Assembly: GCA_028571685.1 (NCBI GenBank)
Contig: CM053141.1
Span: 134,878,833 to 134,942,832 of the forward strand
Source: Heterohyrax brucei
Taxonomy: Eukaryota > Chordata > Mammalia > Hyracoidea > Procaviidae
Direction of reading: 5' to 3'
Length of the DNA: 64,000 bases
The translations under genes and the position numbers were made by a program. A model generated the notes under the pieces. That model was given only the letters and a program-made list of their open reading frames with translations, searched no databases and had not been told where the DNA came from. Shown in pieces: positions 35,130 to 46,864 of this stretch (position 1 is the first letter of the stretch; each line of letters begins with the position of its first letter).

Positions 35130-36590
35130 GTTAACTCTTCTCTAAAACTTTGGTAGAATTCTGCGGTGGAGCCATTTTGGCCAGGGTTTTTTTTGGTTGG
35201 TAGTTTTTGAATGACTCTTTCAATCTCTTCCTTTGTGATGGGTTTCTTAAGTTGTTCTGCTTCACCTTGTGATAATTTTGATAGATGCTGTGAATCTAGG
35301 AATTTGTCCATTTCCTCTAGGTTTTCAAATCTGTTACAGTACAGTCTTTTGTAGTATTCTGTTGCTACTTTTGATTCCAGTTGAGTCTGTTGTGACATCT
35401 CCTGTCTCATTTCTTATCTGGTTATTTGCTTCCTCTCTTGTTTTACTTTTGTAAGTTCAGCTAGGGATTTATCAATTTTGTTGATCTTTTCCAAGAACAA
35501 GCTTTAGGTTTTGTTATTTTTTTCAATCGTTCTGCTATTCTCTAATGCATTTAGTTCTGCTCAAATCTTTATGATCTGTTTTCTTCTAATGCCTGAGGGG
35601 TTGCTCTGTTGCTTCTTTCTACTTATTCAAGCTGTAGGGTTTGTTCTTTGGTTTGGTTTCTTTTTTCCTTCTGGATATGTGCGTTTATTGAGATAAACTG
35701 ATCCCTGAGCACTGCTTTGGCTGTATCTCACAGGTTCTGGTGAGAAGTGTTTTCATTCTCATTTGAATCCATAAATTTCTTTATTTCATCCTTAATTTCC
35801 TCTTAACCCATGTCTTTTTGAGCAAGATGTTGTTAAGTTTCCATGTGTTCCACTTTCTATCTATGCTTTTTCTGCTATTGATTTTGACTTTATGGCTTTA
35901 TGGTCTGAGAAGATTCTTTGCAATAATTCAGTGATATGGAATTTGTTGATATTTGCTTTATGTCATAACACATGGTCTATTCTGGAAAATGTTCCATGTG
36001 CACTGGAGAAGAAGGTGTGGTTATCTGCTGATGGATAGAAAGTTCTGTATATGTCAATGAGGTCTAGTTGGTTAATAGTGGCAATAAGATCTTCTGTGTC
36101 TTTACTGAGCTTTTTTCTAGAAGATCTGTCTGATACTGAGAGAGGAGTGTAGAAGTCTTCCACTATTACTGTTGAGTGGTCTATCTCAGTTTTGAATGTA
36201 GTCGGTGTTTCCTTGATGTATTTGGATGCTCTAGTATTGGATGCCTAAATGTTTAATATTGTTAAGTCCTGCTTGCGTATTGAACCTTTCAGCAATAAAT
36301 AGTGTCCATCCTTGTCCACAGTGGTGGATTTTACATTAAAATCTGTTTTATCTGAGATTAATATTGCCACACTTGCTCTTCTTTGTGTATTGTTAGCTTG
36401 GTATGTTATTCTTCCATCCTTTAATTTTCAGTTTGTCCATATATTTAAGTCTAAGGCAAGTTTCTTGTAAGCAACATATAGATGGGTCATGTCTTTTGAT
36501 CCAAGGTGTTACTCGTTGTCTGTCCACTGGAGCATTCAGTCCATTTACGTTCAACATAATTATCGATAGGTGTGTGTTTAGTATTGTCAT
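35130..36590 (-). pseudogene. L1-D ORF2 relic, N-terminal part
   Basis: The minus-strand ATG at 36590 opens MTILNTHLSIIMLNVNGLNA and then IKRHDPSICCLQETCLRLK, the start of the L1 endonuclease. Later endonuclease segments are seen at 35963-36163 (SSRKKLSKDTEDL). The open part at the left end reads [20 protein letters not shown] and [20 protein letters not shown], the linker and start of the RT domain. Then the element stops. Stops and frameshifts also break the endonuclease. Confidence 0.85.
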
Positions 36591-37014
36591 TGTGGTGTGT
36601 TTATATTTGTGTTGATGTTTTCTCTGTTGCTCTTACTATTCTGTTCTGGGACATTCTTCATTATGTATTGATTTTTCCCATTTTCAGTGTTGATTTTGTG
36701 TTTGTTGAGACTCGTGTTACATTTCTTGATTTGACATATTACGTCTTTATTGTGCTTTGTGGGTACCCCTCTGATACCCCTTAATGATCTATGTTTAAAC
36801 CCAATTTTAACTTCTGCATATATTATTAGGTTCCTCTCCATCTGGAAGGACTGTAACGACTGTAGTACATCCCTCTTTTTAATATGATAATATCATAATT
36901 TTCATGATATCACTGGATCACTTCTTTTAATATTATAGCTTTGATTGAGTTTTGTGCCTTCCCTAAATGAGGTTTCTGGATGATGTATTCTGTATTGTCT
37001 CTTAAAATATAGAG

Positions 37015-37919
37015 TTAATGGTTTGGTTCTTCTAAGCCAAGAGCTTCGTTCAGTATTTCTTGTAGCTTTGATTTGGTTTTTACAAAGTCTTTGAGTTTCT
37101 GTTTATCTGGGAATGTCTTAATTTCTTTTTCATGTTTGAGAGATAGTTTTGCAAGATATGTAATTCTTGTTTGGAAGTTTTTCTCCTTCAAGGCTTTGAA
37201 TGTGTCATCCCATTGCCTCTGTGCCAGCATTGTTTTTGCTGAGAAGTCAGATGAAAGGCTACAGGGTTTCCCTCTTAATGTTAGCTTTGCTTTGAGTCTC
37301 ACTGTCTTTAAGAGTTTCTGCTTATGTTTTATTTAGTTCAGCTTGATTATAATATGTTTTGGAGTCTTTCTTTTGGGATCCATATTGAGTGGCATTTGAT
37401 ATGCATCTTGGATATCTGTAGTCTCTTCTTTCATAATTTCTGGGCAATTTTCTGTCAGCAGCTCAGCAATAATACTCTCTGTGTTTTCAGATGTCCCTCC
37501 CTGCTCAGGAACATCCATTAATCGTAGATTGTTCTTCTTGATCGAATCCCATATACTTCTTAGTGCGCCTTCTTTTTTCTTGTTTCTTTTCTCTGATTTC
37601 TCGTCATAGATGCTAGAGTCAGTGGCTCTGTCTTCCAAGTCAGAAAGTCTATTTTCCATTTGTTCAAGGCTATTTTCTTGGCTTTGAATTGAATTTTCTA
37701 TTTCTTTGATTTTGTTCTTGATCTGTTGGATTTCAGAATACTGTTGTTTCATCAGTTTGAACAGCTTGGTTAATTTTTCATTTTGCTCTCCTGTGTTTTG
37801 TATAATGTCTAGGAGGGTTCTCTGTATAATCCTTTTGTACTCAACCTCTGATAGTTTCAGAAAGGCTTCTTTGTCTGGGAAGTTCTTTGGTTTTTTGTTT
37901 GGGGGCTTTCTGGAGCCAT
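37015..37919 (-). pseudogene. L1-D ORF1 relic
   Basis: A minus-strand ATG near 37919 starts MAPESPQTK, like the L1-C segment with SQTKQPRTF. The 139-codon frame 37752-37333 has the heptad coiled coil (YSEIQQIKNKIKEIENSIQ) and the RRM-like NNLRLMDVPEQGGTSENTES. A TAA right after HIIIKLN ends it. The C-terminal domain is open again at 37302-37015 with QRQWDDTFKALKEKNFQ. Frameshifts lie upstream of 37752. Confidence 0.82.
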
Positions 37920-39271
37920 AGGTGAATTTTTCTTTAAGTTTGTGTCCAAAGTTTATTGTTTTTTGGGCATCTAGATGTGGTTTAGTTTCTCTGCTGTTGA
38001 TCTAAAGCATGGTCTAATAAGGAAAGTGATCACCAGTCACCTCTATGTACTCCAGTGACTGGGCCCAGTGGAATCTCTTGAGTAGCAGACTCCGTTTTCT
38101 GATTGGCAAAGACATACCCTACTTATGGAGTCACTAGGGGGCCATCAGCGGACCCTATGAAGTGGGTCAGTAAAGGTTGGAAGAGATGTGGTCGGGATGT
38201 ACTGCAGTTATTTCTCTAGGTAGTTTTACTTTGGAAGATAAAAGCTGTCTGACAGCTTCTAAAATCAGTCAGGCTGTCGGGTGTGCAAGCCCTCTTCCCA
38301 GCTGGCAAAGTAAGCACCTCTATATCCAACCTCAGATGCTGTAAACTAGTTCAGTGTGTAGAAAGGCTACTGCCCTGCTGTTGTCTGCTGCTGGGCCCCA
38401 CCCATAATGTCATACTGTGTTCAACACAGATTTTCTGTTGGGAAAGTGCTCCTCAGGCATGCACTACCTCCCAGCCTGGAATTAGTCCCTGTGGAGGCCT
38501 CCATTTGGGTAACTCTTCCTCCAAGTTCAACAAGATGGTGTCCTGCACAAGCTTTCCTGCCCATTGTGAAATACCCAATTCAATGGCAGAGGTTTGAGGA
38601 GGCGAGGTGCACAGAGATCAGAGCTGGGCTCTCAAATGTGGCTATTCCACCTGCTGGTCTTGTCAATGGTATGGCTTAGCTTTGCTATCAGTTAAGCCCA
38701 AGACCCACCTACTGGCTAAAACAGAGATAAAAATGGTGGGCACTGTCTCCAAGACTGGGAATTAGCCTCTGCTGAGGCCTCTGTATGGGTAACTCCACCT
38801 CCCAGTCAAACAACATGGTGTCACACACAAGCTCTCCCACTTGCTGTGGAATAGTTGATTCTATGGCAGAGGTTTGGAAAGACAGGGTGGGGGGCTGATA
38901 TGCACAGAGTCCAGAGCTGGGCTGTCAAAAATGAGGCTATTCTGCCTGCTGGTCCCATCAGCAGTTTGGCTGAGTTTTGCTGCCAGTTAAGCCCAAGTTC
39001 CCCAGCTGGTGGCTAAGACAGAGAAAAAAAAGTTAAAAGTTACTTTCAGTCCATGAGAACCAGGATTCAACAAGGGCGGGGGTCAGTGAAACAGAAGTTT
39101 CCTGCTCAGTGGCATGTAGTCCAAATTGACAACCCTATGCTGTGTCCTAGGACTCACAGCCCTAGGTGTCCAGAAGGCTCTGTTTAATTATCAATCCAGG
39201 TCTTAGTTGTCAGAGGGAATTGAGAAAACATGTGTCTAGTTTGCCATCTTGACTCCACCCTCTCTTCAATT
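37920..39271 (-). promoter_or_regulatory. L1-D 5' UTR with two ~280 bp tandem units
   Basis: Two copies of a unit are 280 bp apart on the plus strand. The markers GGAATTAG (38478 and 38758), GGTAACTC, CACAAGCT, ATGGCAGAGGTTTG, AGAGCTGGGCT and CAGTTAAGCCCAAG recur in order. This resembles the monomer-type 5' UTR known in some other L1 lineages. The unit differs from the 198 bp unit of L1-C. Promoter activity is inferred. Confidence 0.75.
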
Positions 39272-39291
39272 CTGAAAAATAACACATTGGA
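39272..39291 (+). repeat. L1-D target-site duplication, right copy
   Basis: CTGAAAAATAACACATTGGA, 18 of 20 identical to 35110-35129. Confidence 0.85.
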
Positions 39292-39544
39292 TTGAGCTTA
39301 CAATTTTGACTAAAATAAAATTTGTTTTTACCAATGCTAAGGTGCAGGTTTGTGAAGATCAGATTATCCATAAAAAATTAAAGAAGACAGTTTGTTTCTG
39401 AATGTATTATTAATTGATTCTGCATATCTTCTGATTTCTTTTTTCTCCTGTGTTCCGTTTGTGCCTTTTGTTGTACATTCTGAAACGTTTACTCAACTTT
39501 TCTTCCAGAATTTCTACTGAATTTTTTATTTTGTGTCAACACTG

Positions 39545-39712
39545 ATGATGGTGTAGTCATTAAGTGCTGTAGCTGTGAACCAAAACATCGACAGTTCATG
39601 TCTACCAGGCACTCATTGGAAACCATATGAGGCAGTTCTGCTCTGTCCTGTAGGGTTCCTGTGAGTTGGAATCAACTCAGTGGCAAAGGGTTTGGTTTTT
39701 TTGGTTCAATAT
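39545..39712 (+). mobile_element. AfroSINE
   Basis: GGTGTAGTCATTAAGTGCTG, then CTCTGTCCTGTAGGGTTCC, GAGTTGGAATCAACTCAGTG and GGGTTTGGTTTTTTTGG at the end. Good plus-strand copy. Confidence 0.88.
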
Positions 39713-39869
39713 TTTGAATTTTAAAAATATTTTCTTGTTCTCTGTTCTTGTCATAGCAGCTTCTACCTTTGTTTTGTTTTATTTTATCTGTAATGGATAT
39801 AATAGTCCCTCAAATCTGAGATGATACCAGTGAAACTTAATTCTCTTCTGTATTGTAAAATTTATGTAT

Positions 39870-40075
39870 CCCTGGGTGGTACAGACAGTTAAGTGCTCAG
39901 CTACTAGTAGAAAGATTTTTGGTTTGAACTCACCCATAGGCACTTCAGAAGTAAGGTCTAGCGATCTGTGTTGAAAAGGTCACAAAGCCTTGAAAACCTT
40001 GTGGAGCAGTTCTGTACACACATGAAGTAGCTATGATATTTACTCAACAGCAACTAACAACAACTGTGAACTAGC
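39870..40075 (+). mobile_element. AfroSINE, long variant, diverged
   Basis: CCCTGGGTGGTACAGACAGT, TTAAGTGCTCAGCTACTAG, then an extra GAAGTAAGGTCTAGCGATCT block and CCTTGAAAACCTTGTGGAGC. It ends CAACAGCAACTAACAACAAC. Older than most copies here. Confidence 0.75.
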
Positions 40076-41559
40076 TTTGGTTCTTTCCATCTGTATTTTA
40101 ATGTTTATGGATCCATGTAGAAGACTTCAACAACTGAGTCTAGATTTGACTTATAAAACTTCTGTTAGATCCTTTTTATCTGCTCCTCATCAAGAGTTCA
40201 AAAAGTCTGTTAGTCAGCTCAGCCATGTACTAACAGTTTGATGTGAAGGAGGTAAATAAGAGAAGGGAAGGATTCAATGATTATTTTCATGTATTCTAGT
40301 ATTTTATTTTTGATATCATCAAGAATCTCAAAATTATATTTTGTACAAATCTCTCTTCTGAGATTCTGATGCAAATATCCAATTGCTTTTTGGACACTTC
40401 CACTTAGGTGGAAAGACCTTAAATGCAACATCCCTATACTGTGTTAATCATTATCTCATCCCTCCCAGCCTCCTTTTCTTCCTCCTTCTCACACATATGT
40501 TGTCTTATTAAAATGTTCCTTCAGCCAGAAATCTAGGCACCTTCTTCTAGTCAGTCATCCACTGTAGTCTGTCAGCTTCCAGACTATCTTTTGCGTCTGC
40601 TTTTTTTTTTTAATTTCTTTTATTTTAAGATCCCTTTCCTACTACTCATGTTCTGATCACTATAATCACCCACTTAATTTATTGCAATATCTCTTAACCT
40701 CATCTTCATGGTTCTGGTCTTTGTATACTCCAGTCCTTTCTCTAATCTGTAAACAGAATGGGTTTCTAAAATGATAATCTGAAATTTTATTCTGAATTTA
40801 TCCTTACTCGGTGGCAGTGGGTTTGGTTTGGTATTTTTAGCTTAATGGCTGCCCAGTGATCTAAGGTTAAATCCTAAGCTTCTTACTCTGGTTTGTAAAA
40901 CCCTGTATGATCTGACCCTGAATAAACTGTTCAGCTGACTTCTTACTGGGCTCTGTTCTACTTTCTATAGCTTAGTCAGACTGAGGCTCTTGCAGCACCC
41001 TGAATACATCTTTCCCTCTCTCCTGATATCATTATTTAAGAGCTGTGCAGTCAGAGGGCCTAATGAAGGAGCTGAAATGAAGAAGTCAGTATTATAAAAG
41101 GAAGATGGAGAGAGGGTATAAAATTGGATAGAGGAACTATCAATGTCAAATGCAGCAAGAGAGGGCAAATAAGATAAGGATGAAACATTTTGTTGGTTTT
41201 AACAAAAAGGAATCCATTATGTAATTAAAAGGAGATTGTCTTGTTAAATTGGAATCACTGATAATTAATTTTTTATTTTAAAAGTTAATTGTCTCTGTCT
41301 TTTCCTGAAAATAGATAGTTGCTTTCCTAAAATTACTCTCATGTGTTCACAAAATGTTCGGCTGTTAAATGCTATGGCTGGTGAATATAGTTTTCTCATT
41401 ATCTAAGTATTTTTAACAACTTAAACACTAATTTACAAACAGACATTCAGGTAAATAGATATGTTAGAAGGTGTGGGAGACAACACATCCATTTGCTGAT
41501 ATAGGTTTGGTGGATATTTCTATATATGTAACTGTAAGTGCTGCTTGTGTGTTAATATA
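40076..41559. other. Unassigned sequence, probable old repeats
   Basis: No gene-like frame. 40440-41000 has a pyrimidine-rich, repeat-like character, with TTGTAAAACCCTGTATGATC, that I cannot assign. A short piece at 40808-40832 (GGTGGCAGTGGGTTTGGTTTGG) resembles only the AfroSINE 3' end. Confidence 0.4.
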
Positions 41560-42119
41560 CGAGGTATGACAATTAGGTTCACAACTCATCCTAGAAAAAG
41601 AGCTACACACCTCATTGCTGAATATCATTGTGGTCAGCTTTGAAGTACTCTCCTTGGGAAGCTATGCTCTGACATCAGTGCCTAGTCCACCCTTCAAAGC
41701 AATTTTGAAACTGTTTTTCTGGAATGGCCATCAGAGCTGTCGTCACATTACCCTCAATGTCCTGAATGTCATCAAACTGTCTTCCTTTCAGTATTTCCTT
41801 TATATTCAGGTAAAGAAAAAAGTCACTGGGGGCCAGATCAGGTGAGTAGGAGGGTATTCCAATATGATTTGTTGTTTACTGGCTAAAAATTCCCTCACAG
41901 ACAACCATACAATGAAGTTCATGAGCTTGCCACCTTGCCACCATGTAAAATGACTATTTCAGGAAGAGTTCCAAAATTGCTTTGAAGGGTAGACTAGGCT
42001 CTGGTGTCCGTTCATAGCTTCCCAAGGGAGTACTTTGAAGGTTACTGTAGTGATACTCAGCAATGAGGTAATGTAGCACTTAGAACAATTAAATTTGTGG
42101 ACTTAATTGTTGGCCCTTG
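41560..42119 (-). mobile_element. Fold-back mariner derivative, copy 2
   Basis: Starts CGAGGTATGACAATTAGGTT after TA and ends CTTAATTGTTGGCCCTTG before TA. The central part, on the minus strand, reads the mariner transposase C-terminal coding region (GATCTGGCCCCCAGTGACTT in reverse complement). About 175 bp at each end are inverted copies: CTTTGAAGTACTCTCCTTGG on the left against CCCAAGGGAGTACTTTGAAG on the right. It is the same structure as copy 1, in the opposite orientation. Confidence 0.85.
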
Positions 42120-42129
42120 TAGATAATAG

Positions 42130-42355
42130 AGCATGCAAGGGTCACAGTTAGGGCAACTTAGGTATAACCAAATACCTGGTGGGATAAAGTTCCTAGGTCT
42201 GAAGACAACAGACTATAGGCTTAGGGGACAGCTACATCAGTTGGCACAACAGTTGATAACAAATTATCTACATCCTGCTTTGATGAGTAGCATCTGGGGT
42301 CTTAAAAGCTTGCAAACTGTCGGTCGTTTACAGACAATTTGGAACTTTTGGGTTT
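42130..42355 (+). mobile_element. L1 3' UTR fragment
   Basis: GGGGACAGCTACATCAGTTG, then CATCCTGCTTTGATGAG and GCATCTGGGGTCTTAAAAGC, match the 3' UTR blocks of L1-A and L1-B. Confidence 0.7.
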
Positions 42356-43174
42356 AAATACTTTTAGGAAAGTTGAATATAGAAGTCACCTGCACCTGCA
42401 CAGGAAAGAGGTTTTAGAGGAGAAAGATTCTTATAACTCAAGTCGAGTCACAGTGAATTTGGCTATGTGGCAAAAGTAATACTAACTCTCTTGCAGAGAC
42501 TTTGAATAATGGATGATGAGGAAGCAGCAAGTGAGAGTTCCAGCTCTAATATTCTGACTCTGCTCCATATGTATAATTTTTATGTGACCAAACAGTTGGG
42601 AAAATAAGCTCAGGTACATTTGGAGTACTTTTATGAGAGGAAAGTTCTGTTTCATGTACTCCTGACTGAATGATGTTTTTAGACATACAAGCAATAAAAA
42701 AATATATGGTTTATAAAATAATAGTCTCTAAATTTTGCAGCTCTGACAAAGCAGCAACTTACATGTAATTGCTTGGCTTTTATTATTTACTGAACAATGG
42801 AGTTTCCTTTTTAATTCATTTGCTTGTTGTTTGGAATTGAACAGATGCACCATGACAGATTTCAATGGAGCAAACTTATTTTTGACTAAATAAGATAAGT
42901 GATTTTGATAAAATAGTACGAAAGTACACCTGGCATTGGATGTTTGCTCAAGTCTGCCATTTTAAAACAACTTTATGTTTTTAACTATTTTTAGAAGGAC
43001 ATATTTGATAATTTTCTTGGATTTTAACAAAATTAATTGGCCGTATAGATAGAAGTTACAGAAATATGTTAATTAAACTGAAAGTGAGTTCTAACGCTTC
43101 CTAAACTGTTACTGACTAAACTTTTTATTTTTTGATCATCATGCTTCTATTGTATTCATTTCTTTGCCCTAAGG
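42356..43174. other. Unassigned non-coding sequence
   Basis: No recognised repeat or gene-like frame. Confidence 0.4.
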
Positions 43175-43850
43175 TTTTCTTTGTGTGTGTTTGTTGTGCT
43201 TTAGGTGAAGGTTTACAGAGCAAATTCATTTCTCAATAAACAATAGGCACTGTTTTGTGATGTTGGTTGCCAACTCCGTGACATGTCAACGTTATCCCTT
43301 TCTTTACCTTGAGTTCCCATTTCCATTTGTCCGGTTTCCCTAACCCCTACTACCTTCTTCTCCTTGCCGCTGACTGATGTGGCCCTTTAGTCTTACATAT
43401 ATCACTGTTTGTTTTATGGGCCTCTCTAATCTTTTGCTGAAGGATGAACCTCAGGAATGACTTCAGTACTGAGTTAAAAGGATATCCGGTAGCCATACTT
43501 GTGGACGTTATGCAGTCTCTGTCAGACCAGTAAATCTGGTATTTTTTTGTGAGTTAGAATTTTGTTCTACATTTTCTTTTTTCTCCCGCTCTGTCCAGTA
43601 CTCTCTACCGTGGTCTATGTTAGAGCAGTAGCCATGTCATTCTTGGTAGCTAGGTGCAAACACATTTATTTTTTCAGTCTGATTCCTCTTGTTTCCTGAA
43701 GTGGGGAGAGTAGACAGGAAAGCAAAGGAGACACTGCACCGCAAGCTGTGTGTCTATTCATACGCTGCCTGACTTGCCCTGCAGCCATTGCTCCTATAAG
43801 AGAAATTTCGCTTCATTCCAGTCAGTACTAAAGATAAGTTGGAATGGTAT
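43175..43850 (-). mobile_element. L1 3' UTR, minus strand
   Basis: GTGCTTTAGGTGAAGGTTTA, GGCCTCTCTAATCTTTTGCT, GAATGACTTCAGTACTGAG and TTTTGTTCTACATTTTC run in the same order as the longer minus-strand L1 at 50495-52470. This is a 3' fragment only. Confidence 0.75.
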
Positions 43851-45074
43851 CCACATGTCTAAATGATAGTAATTATTTTGCTTCTAGCTTTATGTAATGC
43901 TATTTAGTTTTGAAAGTGAGTGGTATTTCTATTTTATTCCACAGTAAATATCAGTTTCACTAAATCATCAGGGTTGGGTCATACAGTTACAAGAATATTG
44001 ATTTTTTTATATAAACTAGCAGAAAATGCTAACTGAGCACATAAAATGTTTGATAGCTTATTGCGGCTTTTCTCGTCTCCATTTCACCTTCAGTTGGTCA
44101 GTATAAAGACTGGAGATACTGGGCTGGTGTGTGCTGAAAGAGCAGGTGGAGATGGAAAGAGTTATGATTAGTGCTTTTATATTCTGTCACACTAAAGAAA
44201 GAAGCTATGTCATAGTCACAATTCTGGAGAATGACAGAAATATAGCAAAGCTTAAACAGCTAGCTGGGGACCTGTGTTCCTATATTATGTGAATTAGTTG
44301 CTATGTGTTGGGTTTTATTACACATGATATACTTTGAAAAGTAAAGCAATAAAAAGGAAGCATAGACTAACTTAGGCTCTTGGCTATGGCTTCTATTTCA
44401 TTATGCCTAGTAACTTTAAAAATACAGAAGCCTAAATGTTAAAATGAGGAAATTAATATATATGGGAGACCCTGAAATAGTCCTACTATTTTGGAAAATT
44501 AAGTCCAGAGTATCTACTGTGGGAATTCAATAAAACTTTTGGCCTTCAATATAAGATAGACCATAAATCAATGAAGTTTAAGTAGTTCTGCTCTCTTGAA
44601 CACCTGCTTATCTGTCTTGAGAAAATTCTGTAGTGTTTTAACCATCATTTTATGACATTAAAAAGTAATACTCACTATTGCAGTACTTAGGAAGGCTATT
44701 AAAGTTAAGGGTCTGTCAGCCATTCCATTATAAGCCCTGATTTCCAGGAGTTTAATATAACCCAGACATCACATGTAATAAACCCTAATGCAGGAATCTG
44801 AAACGTGGATCATTATTTTCTCTATTTTAAGACCAGTTGCCCCGAAAAGACTGTCTCTAGCCATGGCAAATACCTTTTGGATAAGTTATAATTTTAAAAA
44901 TTTACCAAATGCTATTTTTTTCTTTCCTATGATATTTTGCCTGTAATTTAAGATAACCCTCTCAAAATGGAGGATTATATGTTAATGAATAAGTTAATCT
45001 AATTGTGTGCAAAGGAGCCCCTCAACAGAATTTTTTGCTTCCTTTTGTAGAGGAGAATCTGTAAGGTGTTAAAT
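43851..45074. other. Unassigned non-coding sequence
   Basis: No recognised repeat or gene-like frame. Confidence 0.4.
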
Positions 45075-45370
45075 ATTGTGTGTTTATTTTCTGTGTTGGT
45101 GTAACAAATTACCACAAATTTAGTGGATTAAAACACCATAGATATATTCTCTTGAAGTTCTGGAGGTCAGAAATCTGAAAAGGCTTTCACTGTGAAAGTC
45201 AAGGTGTTGTCAGGGTTGGTTTGTTCCGGAAGGTCTGAAGGAAAAATTCATTTCTTTGTCTTTTTCAGTTTCTATTGGTTGCATCCCCCCTCCCTGTCTT
45301 TGAAGACCATTAATCTCTGCTTCCTTCAGAGGGTAATGTGGCAGATTTTTAAAAGGTTGATCGTGTGAAA
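45075..45370 (-). mobile_element. Old interspersed repeat, family unassigned
   Basis: GTGTAACAAATTACCACAAA, GTGGATTAAAACACCAT and GTTCTGGAGGTCAGAAATCT are motifs of a common ancient mammalian repeat. I cannot name the family with confidence. Confidence 0.55.
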
Positions 45371-45407
45371 AATATTTTTAATTGTCCAGAATATGAACTC
45401 CTAAACC

Positions 45408-45566
45408 AAAAAACTAAACCCATTGCCACTGAGTCAATTCTGACTCATAGTGACCCTATAGGACAGAGTAGAAATGCCTCCATAGAGTTTCCAAGGAGTG
45501 CCTGGTGGGTTTGACTGCTGACCTTTGGTTAGCAGCTGTAGCATTTAACCACTATGCCAATGAACT
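45408..45566 (-). mobile_element. AfroSINE, minus strand
   Basis: CTGACTCATAGTGACCCTAT, GTTTCCAAGGAGTGCCTGGT, TGACCTTTGGTTAGCAGCTG and TTTAACCACTATGCC. It abuts the RTE fragment at 45571 in the same orientation. Confidence 0.9.
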
Positions 45567-45570
45567 CTTG

Positions 45571-46275
45571 TTGTTAGGTGGAATCAAGTTGGTTCCAACT
45601 CATAGCAATCCTACACACAACAGAATGAAATACTGCCCCATCCTATGCCATGCCCAGTTGTTTTTATGCTTAAGCCTATTTTTGTAGCTGTTGTATCAAT
45701 CTATCTTGCTGAGTGTCTTCCTCTTTTTCACTGAACATCTGTTTTATCAAGCATGATATCCTTTTCCAGAGACTGATCCCTCCTTACAACATATCCAAAG
45801 TATGTAAGAAACAGTCTTGCCATCTTTGTTTCCAAGGAGAACTCTGGTTGTACGTCTTCCAGAACAGATTTGTTTGTTCTTTTGGCAGTCTATGATACAT
45901 TCAGCATTTTTCTACAACACCACACTTCAAAGACGTCGATTCTTCTATTTTCCTTATTCATTGTCCAGCTTTCACGTGCTTGAAAATACTATGGCTTGGG
46001 TCAGGCACATCTTAGTCTTCAGGGTGATATCTTTACTTTTCAACACTTTAAAGAAGTCCTTTGCAGCAGATTTTCCCAGTGCAGTTCATCTTTTGATTTG
46101 TTGACTGCCGCTTCTAAGGGTGTTAATTGTGAAACCAATTAAAATGAAATCCTTGACCATCTCAGTTCTTTCTCCATTTATCATGATGTTGCTTACTGGT
46201 CTAGATGTGAAGATTTTTGTTTTCTTGATGTTGATGTGCAATCTACAATAAACTCTAAAATGGTCTCAAATGGTG
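45571..46275 (-). mobile_element. RTE/BovB-like LINE 3' part, minus strand
   Basis: The plus strand begins with the reversed tail (TTGTTGTTAGGTGGAATCAA), then TCCTCTTTTTCACTGAACAT and TTTCCAGAGACTGATCCCTC, the complement of the DQSLEK region. Frames are broken. It covers about the last 700 bp of the polyprotein, so it is 5' truncated. Confidence 0.83.
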
Positions 46276-46395
46276 ATGTTTGGGTAGCATAAAAGTAAAA
46301 CCTTCAGAAGATTGCATGTAAGTGGTCTTCAGGAGCTTTGCATGTGCCTCAAAAGCTAGACATGGACTTCAATTTTCTTCAGTGTTGTGAATTAG

Positions 46396-46864
46396 TGTCT
46401 TAGTCATCTAGTGTTGCTTTAACAGAAATACCACAAGTGGATGGCTTCAAAAAGATAAATTTTATTTTTGTCACAGTTTAGTAGGCCAAAAGTCCAAATT
46501 CAAGGTGTCAGCTCTAGGGGAAGGCTTTCTCTGCTGCCTGTTCCTTGTTGTCAGTCTTCTACTAGACTGGAAGTTTCTGATGCACAGAAACCACGTGCTA
46601 AGCTCCCAGCACTCCTTCTTGGTGGTATGAGTCCTGAAATCTCCACTTGCCTCCCTTTTCTTTATATCCCCAGAGGCTAGCTACCCCAAGGCACAGTACA
46701 ATCCACACCTTCAGTCCTGCCCCTGCCAACACAACTGCTGCCCATCCTCCCTTATTAACATCGTAAAGGTAGGGTTTACAACATAACATCACACAATACC
46801 AGGGATCACAGCCTAGCCAACTTGCTACACACATTTTTTGGGGGAGACAATTCAATCCATGGTA
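46396..46864 (-). mobile_element. LTR, minus strand (3' LTR side of an LTR element)
   Basis: TGTCTTAGTCATCTAGTGTT at the left and GAGACAATTCAATCCATGGT at the right are the reversed ends of the same LTR family as 24588-25064. It is paired with 47772-48250. Confidence 0.75.

Larger units (their letters stand above)
35130..39271 (-). mobile_element. L1-D: LINE-1 complete at the 5' end, missing its 3' half
   Basis: Reading the minus strand, the element starts at about 39271 with the GGAGTCAAGATGGCAAACTA-type tip. It has a 5' UTR with duplicated units, ORF1 (37919-37015), and ORF2 from 36590. It stops in the early RT region at 35130, without the rest of ORF2, the 3' UTR or an A tail. Near-identical 20 bp direct repeats flank it exactly, which marks an insertion event rather than a later deletion of flanking DNA. 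Confidence 0.88.

Noticed and set aside
34739..35410. 223-codon minus-strand open frame
   Set aside because: It runs through L1-D ORF2, crosses the target-site duplication into unrelated flanking sequence, and then the AfroSINE T tract read as poly-lysine. It is a chance fusion across an insertion boundary.
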